A program made the position numbers and the translations under genes. Positions 1-9,647 of a stretch of DNA of 64,000 nucleotides are shown one piece after another (position 1 is the stretch's first letter; every line of letters begins with the position of its first letter). The notes under the pieces were generated by a model. It made no database searches and was not told the DNA's origin. It saw only the letters and a list, made by a program, of their open reading frames with translations. Origin of the DNA: DASVHS01 sp038244815 (GTDB taxonomy: Bacteria > Acidobacteriota > Thermoanaerobaculia > Gp7-AA8); assembly GCA_038244815.1 (NCBI GenBank), contig JBBRTB010000012.1:67729-131728 (forward strand). Direction: 5' to 3'.

Positions 1-3000
1 TCAGAGAGGAACGTGGCGGCAGTCGGCGCGCCGACGGGCGCGAAGGCGCTGTTGTGATCGCTGCGATAGAGCTGATAGCTCACCGCGGTCGTCACCCCAT
101 CCCAGACGACGAAGATCTGCGAAGCGGATGCGGTCGTGGCGAGGAGGCGCGTCGGGGCGATGAGACCGCTCGGGTTCACCGTCGCGGGATCGCTGGCCGA
201 GTTGTTGGCGGCATTGATCTCTCCCCCGCCCGACACCGAGGCCATGTTCGTCACGGTGGCGGCGGCGTTGCTGTTGACCGACACGGTGACGGTGACGGGT
301 GGATAGCTCGCGGCCGGCGCGAGAGAATCGCTCCGCGTGCAGGTCAGCATCGGAAGATCGCACGCCCAGCTGCTTCCGCCGATCGCGGTGGCGGTCAGGC
401 CCGCGGGGAGGTTGTCGGTCACGGTGACGGTTCCGGTCGTCGCGACCGGGCCGGAGTTGCTGGCCGTCAGCGAGTACGACGCACCGGTCTGCCCCTGCGT
501 GAAGGTGCCGGCGTGACTCTTCGCGATCATCAGATCGGCACAAGCGCTGAGCAGGACTGAGACGTCTCTGGAAGTGTAATTGGCCACGGTCAGGTCCGGT
601 CGCCCGTCGCCGTTGAAGTCGCCGGCAGCCACGAAGGAGGGCCCCGTGCCGGTGGCATAGCTCACCGCGGCCGCAAAGGTGCCGCTGCCGCTCCCGAAAA
701 GGACCGACACGCTGCCGGAGACATCGTTCGCAACCGCGAGGTCCTGCTTGCCGTCGCCGTTCAAATCGTCGATGGCGACCGAACGAGGAGTGACGCCGAC
801 GCCGTAGTTGACCGCCGTAGCGAAGCTGCCGTCCCCGTTCCCCATCAGGATCGAGACGTTGTCGGAAATCTGATTGGTGACGGCGAGATCCAGCTTGCCG
901 TCGCCATTGAAGTCCCCGACGGCCACGAAGTTGGGGAAGAGGCCGGTGAAATAGTCGACTTTCGCGGCGAACGTGCCGTTGCCGTTCCCCGCCAGGATCG
1001 CGACGGAGTTGCTGAGCCCGTTGGCGACCGCGAGATCAAGCTTGCCGTCGGCGTTGAAGTCCCCTGCGGCCACTGACATGGGATAGGAGCCGGCGGCATA
1101 GTTGACTGCCGCGGCGAAGGTGCCGTTCCCGTTTCCCACCAGGATCGACACGGTGCCGCTCTGGTTGGCGACGGCGAGATCGAGCTTGCCGTCGCCGTTG
1201 AAATCCTCCATGGCCACGGACATCGGCGTGGCGCCGACGGAATAGTTGACCGCCGCGACGAAGGTCGCGTTCCCGTTTCCGATCAGGACCGACACGTTGT
1301 TGGATCCGGAGTTTGCGCTGACGAGATCGAGTTTCCCATCGCCGTTGAAGTCGCCGGCGGCCACGGAATTGGGGGCAGCGCCCACAGCAGGTCCGCCTGC
1401 CGCAGCTATCGTGCCTGTGCCGTTGCCGACAAGGATCGAGACGACGCCCCAAGAGAGGTTCGCGATGGCGAGGTCCAGCTTCGCATCACCGTTGAAATCG
1501 CCGACAGCGATGGAAGCAAGGGTGCTGTTGTAGCCCGGGTAGTAGTTGACTGCCGGTGTGAACGAGCCGCAGTACGGCACGCCGGGGTCGATGATGGTCG
1601 GGTTGCTCGCGACGTCGTTCGCCGTATTGAGCTGGCCGCCGCCGGAGACGGTGGCGATGTTCGTGACAGATGCCGGAGCATCGCTGGCGACATTCACCGT
1701 CACGGTCATCACCGGATAGCTCGCAGCCGCGGAAAGCGCGTCGCTCCTCGTACAGGTGAGCGTCGCGAGAACGCAGTTCCACCCGTTGCCGCGAATCGCT
1801 GTGGCCGTGAGTCCTGTCGGAATCATGTCGATCATCGTGACGGTGCCGCTCGTCGCAGTTCCGCCGGCGTTGCGCACCGCGATCGAATAGCTCTTGCCGG
1901 TCTGCCTCTGCTTGAAGTTGCCCGCGTGAGTCTTCGTGACCGCGAGATCCGGCACCTGAACGACGGTGGTCGGATCGGTCGCCGTATCGTTCGCCGTGTA
2001 GGTCTGCGAACCGCCGGTGACCGCGACGCTGTTGGTCACAGTGGCCGCGGCGGTTGTGGCGACGTCGACGGTGAGCGTGATCGCCGGATAGCTGCTGCCG
2101 GATGCGAGCGCGTTGCTCCTCGTGCAGCTGCGCGTGCCGAGCGTGCAGACCCAGCCGGCTCCGCTGATGGCGGTCGCCGTCAGGCCGCCCGGGAGAGTGT
2201 CGGTGACGGTCACCGGCCCGGACGACGCCACTCCTCCGATATTGGTGACCGTGATCGTGTACGAAGCACCAGATTGTCCCTGCGTGAAGTTGCCCGAGTG
2301 ACTCTTCGTGAGCGTGATGTCGGGGAACTGGTTGACGCTCGTTAGAACCGACGCGGTGTCGTTGGCGGTATTGGCCTGGCTGCCCCCCGAGACCGTGGCC
2401 GTGACCGTGACCGACGCCGGAGCGTTGCTGGCCACATTGACCGTGAGAGTGATCGACGGATAGCCGCTGTTGCCAGGCAATGAGTCGGTCCGCGTACAGG
2501 TCAGCGTGCCGGCGGGGCACGTCCACCCCGTCCCCACAAGGCCGGTGGCCGTCAGGCCGGATGGCGGTGTGACCGTCACGGTCACCCGGCCGGTCGTGGC
2601 GATCGGCAGAACGTTGGTCACGAAGATCCAGTACCCGCCCGACCCTCCCTGATTGAGGCCGCCGACGTTTTGAATGCTGAGCGTCAGGTCGGGGGGCGGG
2701 CAGCTGTTGAGCACGACGGAGGTGTTCGTCGAGGCGCCGTTGTTCGCACTGGCGAGGTCGAGCTTTCCGTCGAGATTCAGATCCACGGCCGTAAGAGACG
2801 ACAGCGTCTGCGCAGCGTCCAGCGTGATCGGTGAGGCGGCCGTGAACCCGCCAATCCCGTCGCCGACGAGCATCGACAGCGTGCCGCCGTTGCCAATCGC
2901 GAGATCGAGCTTCCCGTCGTTGTTGAAATCGGCGATAGCGATGGCATAAGGACTCGTGCCGGCGGAAATATTGCTGGCTGCCGCGAAGCCGCCGCTCCCA

Positions 3001-4937
3001 TTGCCTAACAGGATCGAGACATTGTCCGATACGGAGTTGGAGACGGCCAGATCGAGCTTCCCATCGCCGTTGAAATCGGCGGCCGCGACCGCCCGCGGGC
3101 CGATGCCGGTGGCAACGCTGCCGATCGACAGGAAGGAGCCGCTCCCGTTTCCCTGCAGGATCATCAAGGAGCCGGGATTCGTACCGTCACCGTAGACGGC
3201 GATGGCGAGATCGAGCTTCCCGTCGCGGTCGAAGTCGCCCGTGGCAATGCCTTTCTGCAGCGAGGCCAGGGACGCGATCGCGGACGAGGTGAAGCTCGGG
3301 GTGCCGGATCCGAGCGTGGTCGTGTTGAGCAGGATGGCCACGCCTTGCGTGATTCCGCACGTGACGGCAACGTCGGGCTTCCCGTCGCGGTTGAAGTCTC
3401 CGACCACGAGCGCCTGCGGACCGAACTCGGTCACGGGGATCGAGACACTGGTGGCCGATCCGAAGCCTCCGACCCCGTCTCCGAGGAGGAAGGAGACGCT
3501 GTCTGAGGATTCGTTGGCGACGGCGAGGTCCAGCTTCCCGTCGCGATTGAAGTCGGCGATCGCGACTCCCACGGGGTTCGTGCCGACCGGATAATCGGTC
3601 AGCGTGCCGAAGCCGCCGGAACCGTTTCCGAGCAGGACCAAAACTTTCGAGCCTCCGATCACGACCGCGAGATCGGGCTTTCCGTCGCGGTTGAAATCGG
3701 CAGACGCCACCGACTTGCCGTCGAAGCCGCCGAAGTTGGAGCCGAAGTTCGTTGCGGTGCCGAACGTCGCGCAGTTCGCATAGCAGGCGCCGTCGTTGAG
3801 CAGGATGGCTACGCCTGCCCCATTGGGGACCGCGAGGTCGGTCTTGCCATCGCCGTCGAAGTCGGCGATGGCGATCGCCTGCGGACTGGTGCCGGCCGCG
3901 TAGTTGCGCGCCGCCGCGAAGGTGCCGGTCCCGCTGCCGATCAGGATCGAGACGTTGTTGGAACTGTTGTTCGCCACCGCGAGATCGCTCTTCCCGTCGC
4001 GGTTGAAGTCGCCGATGGAAACGCCGACAGGGAGAGTGCCGGCGGCGTAGTTCACCGCCGCAGCGAAAGTGCCGGCCCCGTTGCCGATCAGGATCGAGAC
4101 GCTGTTCGAGGCGTAGTTCCCGACCGCCAGGTCACTTTTTCCGTCACCGTTGAAGTCGCCGATGGCGACGGACCACGGGTTGAAAGCGGTAGCGTAGCTG
4201 GCGGCCGCGGGAAAGGTCCCGTTTCCGTTCCCGAGCAGGACCGAGACGGTGTTCGGAGAGTAGTTGGTGACCGCCAGGTCGGTCTTCCCGTCGCCGTTGA
4301 AATCGCCGATGGCAAGCGCCGCAGGCTCGCTGCCGGCACTGTAGTTGACCGCGGTCGCGAAAGTGCCGTTTCCGATTCCGAGCAGAATCGAGACGTCGGC
4401 GGAGAAGTTGTTCGCGATCGCGAGATCGAGCCTCCCATCGCGGTCGAAGTCTCCGGTGACGACAAAAGCAGGGCCGGTGTGGGCGCCGTAGGTCCCGATG
4501 GCCGTGAATCCGCCGCTTCCGTTGCCCTGCAGGATCGATACGTTGTTGGCCGTTCTGTTGGTGACGGCCAGATCGAGGATCCCGTCGCCATTGAAGTCAC
4601 CTGCGGCCAGGGACGTCGGGAAGGTTCCGGTCGCAACGGTGGAGGCCGCGCCGAAGGTCCCGGCGGCTCCGCCTAACAGGATTGCCACGTTGTTCGCCAA
4701 GGGGTTGGCGATCGCGAGATCGCCCCGGCCGTCGCCGTTGAAGTCGCCAACCGTGACGGAAGCGGGGCCGCTGCCCGCGGGGTAGCTCACCGCCGGCGCA
4801 AAATCGGGGCAGCCTGCGCGAGCGGCCGGCGCGAGGATGAGCACCGCGGTCACTGCCGCGAGGGCTGCGATGGAGCGTGCTGCTTGGAGAAATCGATGCG
4901 GACGTACGAGAGAGGAGAGGGGGCGATGAAAGTTCAC
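1..4937 (-). CDS. Giant exported FG-GAP/DUF11 repeat protein, C-terminus beyond the window
   Basis: About 1645 codons are open without a stop from a GTG at 4937 to the left edge. The GTG is preceded by GGAG at 5-nt spacing. The first ~42 residues form a long signal peptide with a hydrophobic AALAAVTAVLILA core and an ARA-G cleavage-like site. Next come about 14 FG-GAP/VCBS repeats (GDFNGDGKLD type, calcium-binding DxNxDGxxD, roughly 50 residues each; about 4750 to 2750). Three DUF11-type repeats with TVTDTLP and CTRS motifs follow (about 2690-1580), then seven more FG-GAP repeats (about 1520-600), a fourth DUF11 repeat (545-190) and the start of a fibronectin-III-like domain. FG-GAP repeats fold as beta-propellers, so this is probably a surface or secreted adhesion protein. 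Ligand unknown. The missing C-terminus may carry a sorting signal. Confidence 0.9.
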   Translation of the reverse strand, partial: MNFHRPLSSLVRPHRFLQAARSIAALAAVTAVLILAPAARAGCPDFAPAVSYPAGSGPASVTVGDFNGDGRGDLAIANPLANNVAILLGGAAGTFGAASTVATGTFPTSLAAGDFNGDGILDLAVTNRTANNVSILQGNGSGGFTAIGTYGAHTGPAFVVTGDFDRDGRLDLAIANNFSADVSILLGIGNGTFATAVNYSAGSEPAALAIGDFNGDGKTDLAVTNYSPNTVSVLLGNGNGTFPAAASYATAFNPWSVAIGDFNGDGKSDLAVGNYASNSVSILIGNGAGTFAAAVNYAAGTLPVGVSIGDFNRDGKSDLAVANNSSNNVSILIGSGTGTFAAARNYAAGTSPQAIAIADFDGDGKTDLAVPNGAGVAILLNDGACYANCATFGTATNFGSNFGGFDGKSVASADFNRDGKPDLAVVIGGSKVLVLLGNGSGGFGTLTDYPVGTNPVGVAIADFNRDGKLDLAVANESSDSVSFLLGDGVGGFGSATSVSIPVTEFGPQALVVGDFNRDGKPDVAVTCGITQGVAILLNTTTLGSGTPSFTSSAIASLASLQKGIATGDFDRDGKLDLAIAVYGDGTNPGSLMILQGNGSGSFLSIGSVATGIGPRAVAAADFNGDGKLDLAVSNSVSDNVSILLGNGSGGFAAASNISAGTSPYAIAIADFNNDGKLDLAIGNGGTLSMLVGDGIGGFTAASPITLDAAQTLSSLTAVDLNLDGKLDLASANNGASTNTSVVLNSCPPPDLTLSIQNVGGLNQGGSGGYWIFVTNVLPIATTGRVTVTVTPPSGLTATGLVGTGWTCPAGTLTCTRTDSLPGNSGYPSITLTVNVASNAPASVTVTATVSGGSQANTANDTASVLTSVNQFPDITLTKSHSGNFTQGQSGASYTITVTNIGGVASSGPVTVTDTLPGGLTATAISGAGWVCTLGTRSCTRSNALASGSSYPAITLTVDVATTAAATVTNSVAVTGGSQTYTANDTATDPTTVVQVPDLAVTKTHAGNFKQRQTGKSYSIAVRNAGGTATSGTVTMIDMIPTGLTATAIRGNGWNCVLATLTCTRSDALSAAASYPVMTVTVNVASDAPASVTNIATVSGGGQLNTANDVASNPTIIDPGVPYCGSFTPAVNYYPGYNSTLASIAVGDFNGDAKLDLAIANLSWGVVSILVGNGTGTIAAAGGPAVGAAPNSVAAGDFNGDGKLDLVSANSGSNNVSVLIGNGNATFVAAVNYSVGATPMSVAMEDFNGDGKLDLAVANQSGTVSILVGNGNGTFAAAVNYAAGSYPMSVAAGDFNADGKLDLAVANGLSNSVAILAGNGNGTFAAKVDYFTGLFPNFVAVGDFNGDGKLDLAVTNQISDNVSILMGNGDGSFATAVNYGVGVTPRSVAIDDLNGDGKQDLAVANDVSGSVSVLFGSGSGTFAAAVSYATGTGPSFVAAGDFNGDGRPDLTVANYTSRDVSVLLSACADLMIAKSHAGTFTQGQTGASYSLTASNSGPVATTGTVTVTDNLPAGLTATAIGGSSWACDLPMLTCTRSDSLAPAASYPPVTVTVSVNSNAAATVTNMASVSGGGEINAANNSASDPATVNPSGLIAPTRLLATTASASQIFVVWDGVTTAVSYQLYRSDHNSAFAPVGAPTAATFLS

Positions 4938-5221
4938 TTGAACTCCGGGGGACACACCATCCCCCCGTAATGCGTTCGGCCCCACATCTGCCGCTCAGCG
5001 GGGGGAGCAGACCGCGAATCTCGATAGCCATGAATCCCGGATGCGACCATAGTAGCCCCTTTCGGGAGGCGGCAAGTGGGGATCGACCGCCCGGCGCGTA
5101 GGAATTCAACGAGAGGCCGATGTCCTTGAATGTTCGGGCGTCTCGCCGCGACCGGCCGTCCCGCGGGCGATCGCTCTCCGGGAAATCTGACCTGTGTTGG
5201 CGAGATCTTAAGGAGATCGTC

Positions 5222-5374
5222 ATGCGCCTCGTCACTGCTCTTGCGGCAGCGTCGCTGAGCCTCGTCCACTCCGCTCTCGCGCAACACGAGCACGACGGCG
5301 CGATCCTGGCGTCGTCGATTCGGCGAGGACCTGTCGTGACGGATCGATCTTCATCGACGCTATCGGAACCATGA
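5222..5374 (+). CDS. Small exported peptide, possibly the truncated start of a longer gene
   Basis: A strong ribosome binding site (AAGGAG, 6 nt before ATG) opens a 50-residue frame. It has a clear signal peptide (MRLVTALAAASLSLVHSALA, cleavage after ALA) and a short His/Glu-containing mature part starting QHEHDG. The stop codon overlaps the hsdM start (ATGA). The mature part is very short and resembles the beginning of larger exported enzymes, so it may be the 5' stub of a gene cut by the rearrangement that brought in hsdM. Function unknown. It is divergent from the giant repeat protein; the 284 bp between them should hold both promoters. Confidence 0.45.
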   Translation: MRLVTALAAASLSLVHSALAQHEHDGAILASSIRRGPVVTDRSSSTLSEP

Positions 5375-6890
5375 GCGGTACCGCCAACCGCATCGTCCAG
5401 AAGCTCTGGTCCTACTGCAACGTCCTGCGTGACGACGGCTGTCGTACCAGGACTACCTCGAGCAGCTCACCTTTCTGCTCTTTCTGAAAATGGCTGACGA
5501 GCGCGCGCGGCTGACCGGCGACGAGCAGCCGATCCCGGATGGCTATCGCTGGGCAGACCTCGCGGCGCCGCAGATGGAAGGGGTCGAGCTCGAGCAGCAT
5601 TACCGCGAGACACTGCGCGTACTGGGGCAGGAAGGGGGCATGCTCGGGCTGATCTTTGAGAAGGGCCAGAACAAGATTCAGGATCCGGCCAAGCTGCGCC
5701 AGCTCATCGTGGAGCTGATCGGAAAAGAGAACTGGTCTGCGATGTCCTCCGATGTGAAGGGTGAGGCAAACGAAGGTCTGCTGGAGCGGAACGCGCAGGA
5801 CGTGAAGGGTGGCGCGGGGCAGTACTTCACCCCACGCGTCCTCATCGACGCCATCGTCGATTGCATTCAGCCGCGGCCGGGAGAGATCGTGGCCGACCCC
5901 GCCTGCGGCACCGGCGGTTTCTTCTTTCTGCCCACGAGTACCTCAAGAACCATTACGAGCTCGATCGTGATCAGAAGCGCCACCTCCGCTTCGAGGCGTT
6001 GCGCGGCGTCGAGCTCGTCCCGAATGTGGCCCGTCTCTGCGGGATAAACCTTTTTCTGCACGGCATCGGTCCCGACGGCACGGACGACCACGATCCGCCG
6101 ATCGTCATCGACGACGCGCTGCGCGACGAGCCATCGATCAAGGCGCAGGTGGTCATCACCAACCCTCCGTTCGGGCAAGAAGTCGTCGATCACGATCGTC
6201 AACGAGGAAGGGGACACCGATCGCCAGACGCTCACCTACAGCCGCCCCGACGTCTGGACCACCACCTCGAACAAGCAGCTCAACTTCGTTCAGCACGTGA
6301 AGTCGCTGCTGGCCATCCACGGCCGGGCCGCCGTCGTCGTTCCCGACAACGTGCTCTTCGAAGGAGGAGCCGGCGAAATTGTGCGCAGAAACCTCATGAC
6401 GGAGTGCGACGTCCACACTCTCCTCCGCCTTCCCACCGGCATCTTTTACGCGCAGGGAGTAAAGGCCAACGTCCTCTTCTTCGACCGCAAACCGGGAGCG
6501 GAAGGTGCGTGGACGAAAACGGTGTGGGTTTACGACTTTCGCACGAACAAGCACTTCACGCTCAAGACGAAAAGGATGACTCGCGGCGATCTCGACGAGT
6601 TCGTCGCATGCTATCGACCGGGCGACCGTCACAACCGCGAGGCGACCTGGTCGAAGGAAACGCCCGAGGGACGCTGGCGGCCATACACATACGAAGAGAT
6701 CGTCGCGCGCGACAAAGTGAGCCTCGACCTCTCCTGGCTCCGCGACGAGGGCCTCGAAGACTCGAACAATCTGCCGGACCCGCACATCCTCGCACAGGAA
6801 ATCGCGGACGACCTTCGCTCCGCACTCGCACAGATCGAGGACGTCCTCGGAGACCTGGAGCAGCGGGTTGTCGTTGATCCGGCGGAGTAG
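5371..6890 (+). pseudogene. hsdM: Type I restriction-modification methyltransferase subunit (HsdM), three frameshifts
   Basis: The full length of an HsdM (about 506 codons) is present but spread over three reading frames. It starts at 5371 with MSGTANRIVQKLWSYCNVLR, shifts near 5441 (one base lost after DDG), continues as QDYLEQLTFLLFLKMADE, and shifts again near 5925 inside a TTC-rich run just after the SAM-binding motif DPACGTGGFF. A third shift near 6172 (one extra base) follows the catalytic NPPFG motif. The rest, to a stop at 6890, is intact. HsdM methylates adenine in partnership with HsdS, and HsdR cuts. Neither hsdS nor hsdR is in the window, so this is an orphan. The indels are single bases next to short runs, so assembly error remains possible, but as read the gene is dead. 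Confidence 0.85.
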
Positions 6891-6906
6891 TCAGCAAAAA
6901 TAGGGG

Positions 6907-7191
6907 TCTCCTGACGGGTGTGTAACTATGAAGAGTGCGCGCCTTCGAGACCGACGAGGACATGCGTAAGCCTCGCATCGAAAAGGAGATGGGCATCTCG
7001 CCCTTTTTGGAAGTGGTGGGAGCTGTGGGAGCGGCGGTAAACGCGGGGCGGGGTGGGTGGCGTTTTCCGCGGCTTCCACAGCTTCCGAGTTGTTCAGATC
7101 CTGAATCGCGGCCCTGAGTATCAGCGACATTGTCAGGCTGGCCATCCAGGCGGCTTCGGTCTACGAGGTTGGTTACACACCCGTCAGGAGA
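6907..7191. repeat. MITE-like element with perfect 20-bp terminal inverted repeats
   Basis: Positions 6907-6926 (TCTCCTGACGGGTGTGTAAC) and 7172-7191 are exact reverse complements and bracket 245 bp. No convincing gene lies inside; the one short open frame there (6935-7117) is G/A-rich and unlike a known protein. The element fills most of the gap between the hsdM relic and the convergent cytochrome b/molybdopterin gene. Size and ends fit a non-autonomous transposable element or a structured REP-like insertion. No matching transposase is visible, and no target-site duplication is obvious. Confidence 0.6.
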
Positions 7192-7250
7192 ACCGACAAT
7201 CCTCGTAAGCAGTTGATCTTCATCCGCGCATCCCACCTGCGTCGCGCAGT

Positions 7251-8882
7251 TCAGATGCTTGCCAGTTCGCCGAAGTACTCGTTGTCCTCGGCATAGCCGC
7301 CTTCGCCCTTGTAGGTCGAAGAAACGTCTTCGACGAACTCGATCGCCTCGATCCACTTGACCATCTTGAAACCGAGCTGATTCTCGACACGCAGCCGTAA
7401 CGGCCCTCCGTGGAAATGGTCGAGCGGCTCGTAATTCATCTCGTAAGCCAACAGTGTTTGAACGTTCAGTGCGTTTTCCATCGAGAGGCTGTCGTAGTAC
7501 TGGCCTCCCGTCACCCCCTCGTTGAGGGCGACACCCTCGCTGAACGAGTAGAAGACGACCGCCCTTGCATTGGGTGCAGGTCGGACCTGCCTGATCAGGT
7601 CCGCCATCGCCACCCCGCCCCACTCGGCGATCCCGGACCACCCCTGGATACAGTGGTGCAGCGTGATCTGAGTCTTGTGCCCCAACGCTCGGAGATCGTC
7701 CAGCGACAGCTCGACCGGGTCCTCTACCAGGCCATACACCTTGAGTCTGTAATCCTTGAAGTCGCCGTCCGCAAGCGTCATCCACTTCTCGGATGTCGGC
7801 ATCTTGCCGTTGATCCAGAAGAAGGGCGAGATGTCTTCGGGCCGGAACTCGCCGCGCGGACTGGCACGGTCGAGAGCGAGGCTCATGACCGGAGTGACGA
7901 TCGCCTTGGCGGCATGTTGGATGGTGCGCGGATGTCTCCAGGCCATCCAGTTGGCGAGAACGTTCAGAACAACGACCACCGCGATTCCCGCCAGGCCCAG
8001 GTACATGCCGATCGGGCCGATGTCGTCCGTACCCATAACGATGTGGTTCATGTTGCGAACAAACCCGGTCAGAGCCACCATCGTCACGTGCGCAATGATG
8101 AACAGGACGAAGGCGCACATGACGAGGAAGTGGAGCGAGCGGCCGATCTGGCGATTGCCGGGCAGCCTCGGGTACCAACGGAAGCGACCGGTGAGCGCCG
8201 GCGACATCGAGGGCCCGGTCACGATCGCCAGCGGGGCCAGGACGAACACAACCGCGAAGTACGACAGCTGTTGAAGAGCGTTGTAGTGGTAGAAGCCGTT
8301 CGGCTCGGGCGGTATGTGGAAGGTGGCGTAGTGGACGAAGACAGCCCACGCCTCGGGCACGATTTGCCAGGACGTTGGCACCAGGCGCTTCCACTGGTCG
8401 GTGCTGAACAGGAGCACCACAAAGGCTACCCCATTGCCGACCCAGAAGAGCACGCTGAGGAAGTGCCAGTGACGGGCCATGCCGACCGTGTGGCGGTAGC
8501 CGGGCAAGCCGATTACGGGCGAGAGAAAACGGGAGTCGTCCTTCGCCGTCCAGACGCGGTCCGTCGGAACCTCGACGGGAGTGAGCCGAAGCCACTCGGT
8601 GCCGGGCGTGCAGTGGACATTCCCGTATAGACGTGGATGATCCATGAGGATCTGGAGGCCGCTGCGGATGAGCAGGATCAGCAGCAGAAAGTTGACGTAG
8701 TGGGTGATGCGGAGCCACCCGGGGAAACCGTGAGGCTCCGCAGCCGTTGCAGCCGTGAATACGGAACCTGGCGCGAGCGCCGGCAGACCGGCAGTGCCCC
8801 ACTGGATGTACGCCGCGACGACCGCGACCAGGAGCGGCGAGAGGAGAAGGATGAGTATCTTGCGGCTGATACGCACGATCAC
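7251..8882 (-). CDS. Membrane cytochrome b561-like / molybdopterin oxidoreductase fusion
   Basis: 543 residues. The N-terminal ~340 residues hold about six membrane segments (near 8-28, 62-80, 144-162, 210-230, 260-285, 305-325) with several histidines (for example RHWHF, VMCAFVLFIIAHV) able to bind haem b as in b561-type cytochromes. The C-terminal ~190 residues match the sulfite-oxidase/YedY-type molybdopterin fold: PFFWINGKMP, VYGLVEDP, and LHHCIQGWSG with Cys411 as the likely molybdenum ligand. In the family such domains reduce or oxidise small S- or N-oxides, and here the fused cytochrome would exchange electrons with quinones. The GTG start overlaps the stop of the upstream cupin gene (GTGA), so the two are translationally coupled. 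Substrate unknown. Confidence 0.85.
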   Translation of the reverse strand: MIVRISRKILILLLSPLLVAVVAAYIQWGTAGLPALAPGSVFTAATAAEPHGFPGWLRITHYVNFLLLILLIRSGLQILMDHPRLYGNVHCTPGTEWLRLTPVEVPTDRVWTAKDDSRFLSPVIGLPGYRHTVGMARHWHFLSVLFWVGNGVAFVVLLFSTDQWKRLVPTSWQIVPEAWAVFVHYATFHIPPEPNGFYHYNALQQLSYFAVVFVLAPLAIVTGPSMSPALTGRFRWYPRLPGNRQIGRSLHFLVMCAFVLFIIAHVTMVALTGFVRNMNHIVMGTDDIGPIGMYLGLAGIAVVVVLNVLANWMAWRHPRTIQHAAKAIVTPVMSLALDRASPRGEFRPEDISPFFWINGKMPTSEKWMTLADGDFKDYRLKVYGLVEDPVELSLDDLRALGHKTQITLHHCIQGWSGIAEWGGVAMADLIRQVRPAPNARAVVFYSFSEGVALNEGVTGGQYYDSLSMENALNVQTLLAYEMNYEPLDHFHGGPLRLRVENQLGFKMVKWIEAIEFVEDVSSTYKGEGGYAEDNEYFGELASI

Positions 8883-9202
8883 GGCCTATTGAGGAATTTC
8901 GTCACGAGCACTGAGGCATCTTCGATGCCGTGGAGCGAATGGGGCTCCCCGCTGGGAAGGTAGAGCAACTGCCCCGCTTCCATCTCCTGTGTTCTGCGGC
9001 CGGCCGTGAAGGTGACTCGACCCTCCAGGCACTGGACTGTGATTTCACCATCGGCCTGATGCGTGGCGATGTCTTTTCCAGAGGGAATCACCAGCCGAAT
9101 GACTTGCAGAGTCGCGGTTTTCACCAGGGCGGTCGTCTTCGCTTGTGCCAGATGGGAACCCAGCGGACGAATGTCAATCACTTCGCCGGACGCATCAGTC
9201 AT
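8879..9202 (-). CDS. Small cupin-domain protein coupled to the cytochrome b/Mo fusion
   Basis: 107 residues forming one cupin barrel: ATHQADGEITVQCLEG matches the first metal-binding motif region and LPSGEPHSLHGIEDASV the second. Cupins of this size bind a metal ion and act as small enzymes or ligand sensors. The metal histidines are only partly present (H47-like, H88-like), so activity is uncertain. Its stop shares four bases with the GTG of the downstream membrane oxidoreductase, showing one operon. A role in sensing or handling that enzyme's substrate is inferred from context only. Confidence 0.75.
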   Translation of the reverse strand: MTDASGEVIDIRPLGSHLAQAKTTALVKTATLQVIRLVIPSGKDIATHQADGEITVQCLEGRVTFTAGRRTQEMEAGQLLYLPSGEPHSLHGIEDASVLVTKFLNRP

Positions 9203-9299
9203 TTCAGGACTCCTGTGGAGAGGATGCGTGCCATCGCACCGATCGGCGGACTTGCAGAAGCGGTCATTGCGATCGAGGCAGCTGCCGGAGCCAGCGTCA

Positions 9300-9647
9300 T
9301 CACCGGCGACCTTCGAGAATCTTCTTCAGCACCAGCGCCTCGTTGTGCTCCTCATCCCGTGCACCGTAGACGAGGGTGACCGTATGTCCTTTGCTTGTCG
9401 TCTCGAGCAGTTCGAGCGGGTCTTTGTTCTGCCGGAGCTCCTTCCGGTAGCGGGTCTGGAATTCTCTCCACCTGGCGGGGTCATGGCCGAACCACTTTCG
9501 CAGCTCGGTGCTCGGGGCCACGTCTTTGAGCCACAGGTTCACCGCCGCCCGCTCTTTCGTCAGACCGCGCGGCCAGAGGCGATCGACCAGAATCCTGACG
9601 CCATCCTTTCGGGAGGGCTTTTCGTACACTCGCTTCACCTGGATCAT
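9300..9647 (-). CDS. DUF488 family protein (YeaO-like)
   Basis: 115 residues, close to the usual length for this family. Family hallmarks seen are VKRVYEKPSRKDGVRILVD, RLWPRGLTKE, WLKDVAPSTELRKWFGHDP and the C-terminal VTLVYGARDEEHNEA. DUF488 proteins are cytosolic and of unknown biochemical function, although several are encoded near stress or redox genes, as here. Start codon ATG at 9647. No overlap with neighbours; 97 bp separate it from the cupin start. A second, distinct DUF488 protein lies at 12703-13380. Confidence 0.85.
   Translation of the reverse strand: MIQVKRVYEKPSRKDGVRILVDRLWPRGLTKERAAVNLWLKDVAPSTELRKWFGHDPARWREFQTRYRKELRQNKDPLELLETTSKGHTVTLVYGARDEEHNEALVLKKILEGRR

Noticed and set aside
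1..4800. Many long frames on both strands in the giant gene
   Set aside because: All are shadows of the repetitive FG-GAP/DUF11 frame, showing repetitive Arg/Ser/Pro-rich sequence.
6935..7117. 60-codon frame inside the inverted-repeat element
   Set aside because: No start signal, Gly/Arg-rich composition, no family resemblance.
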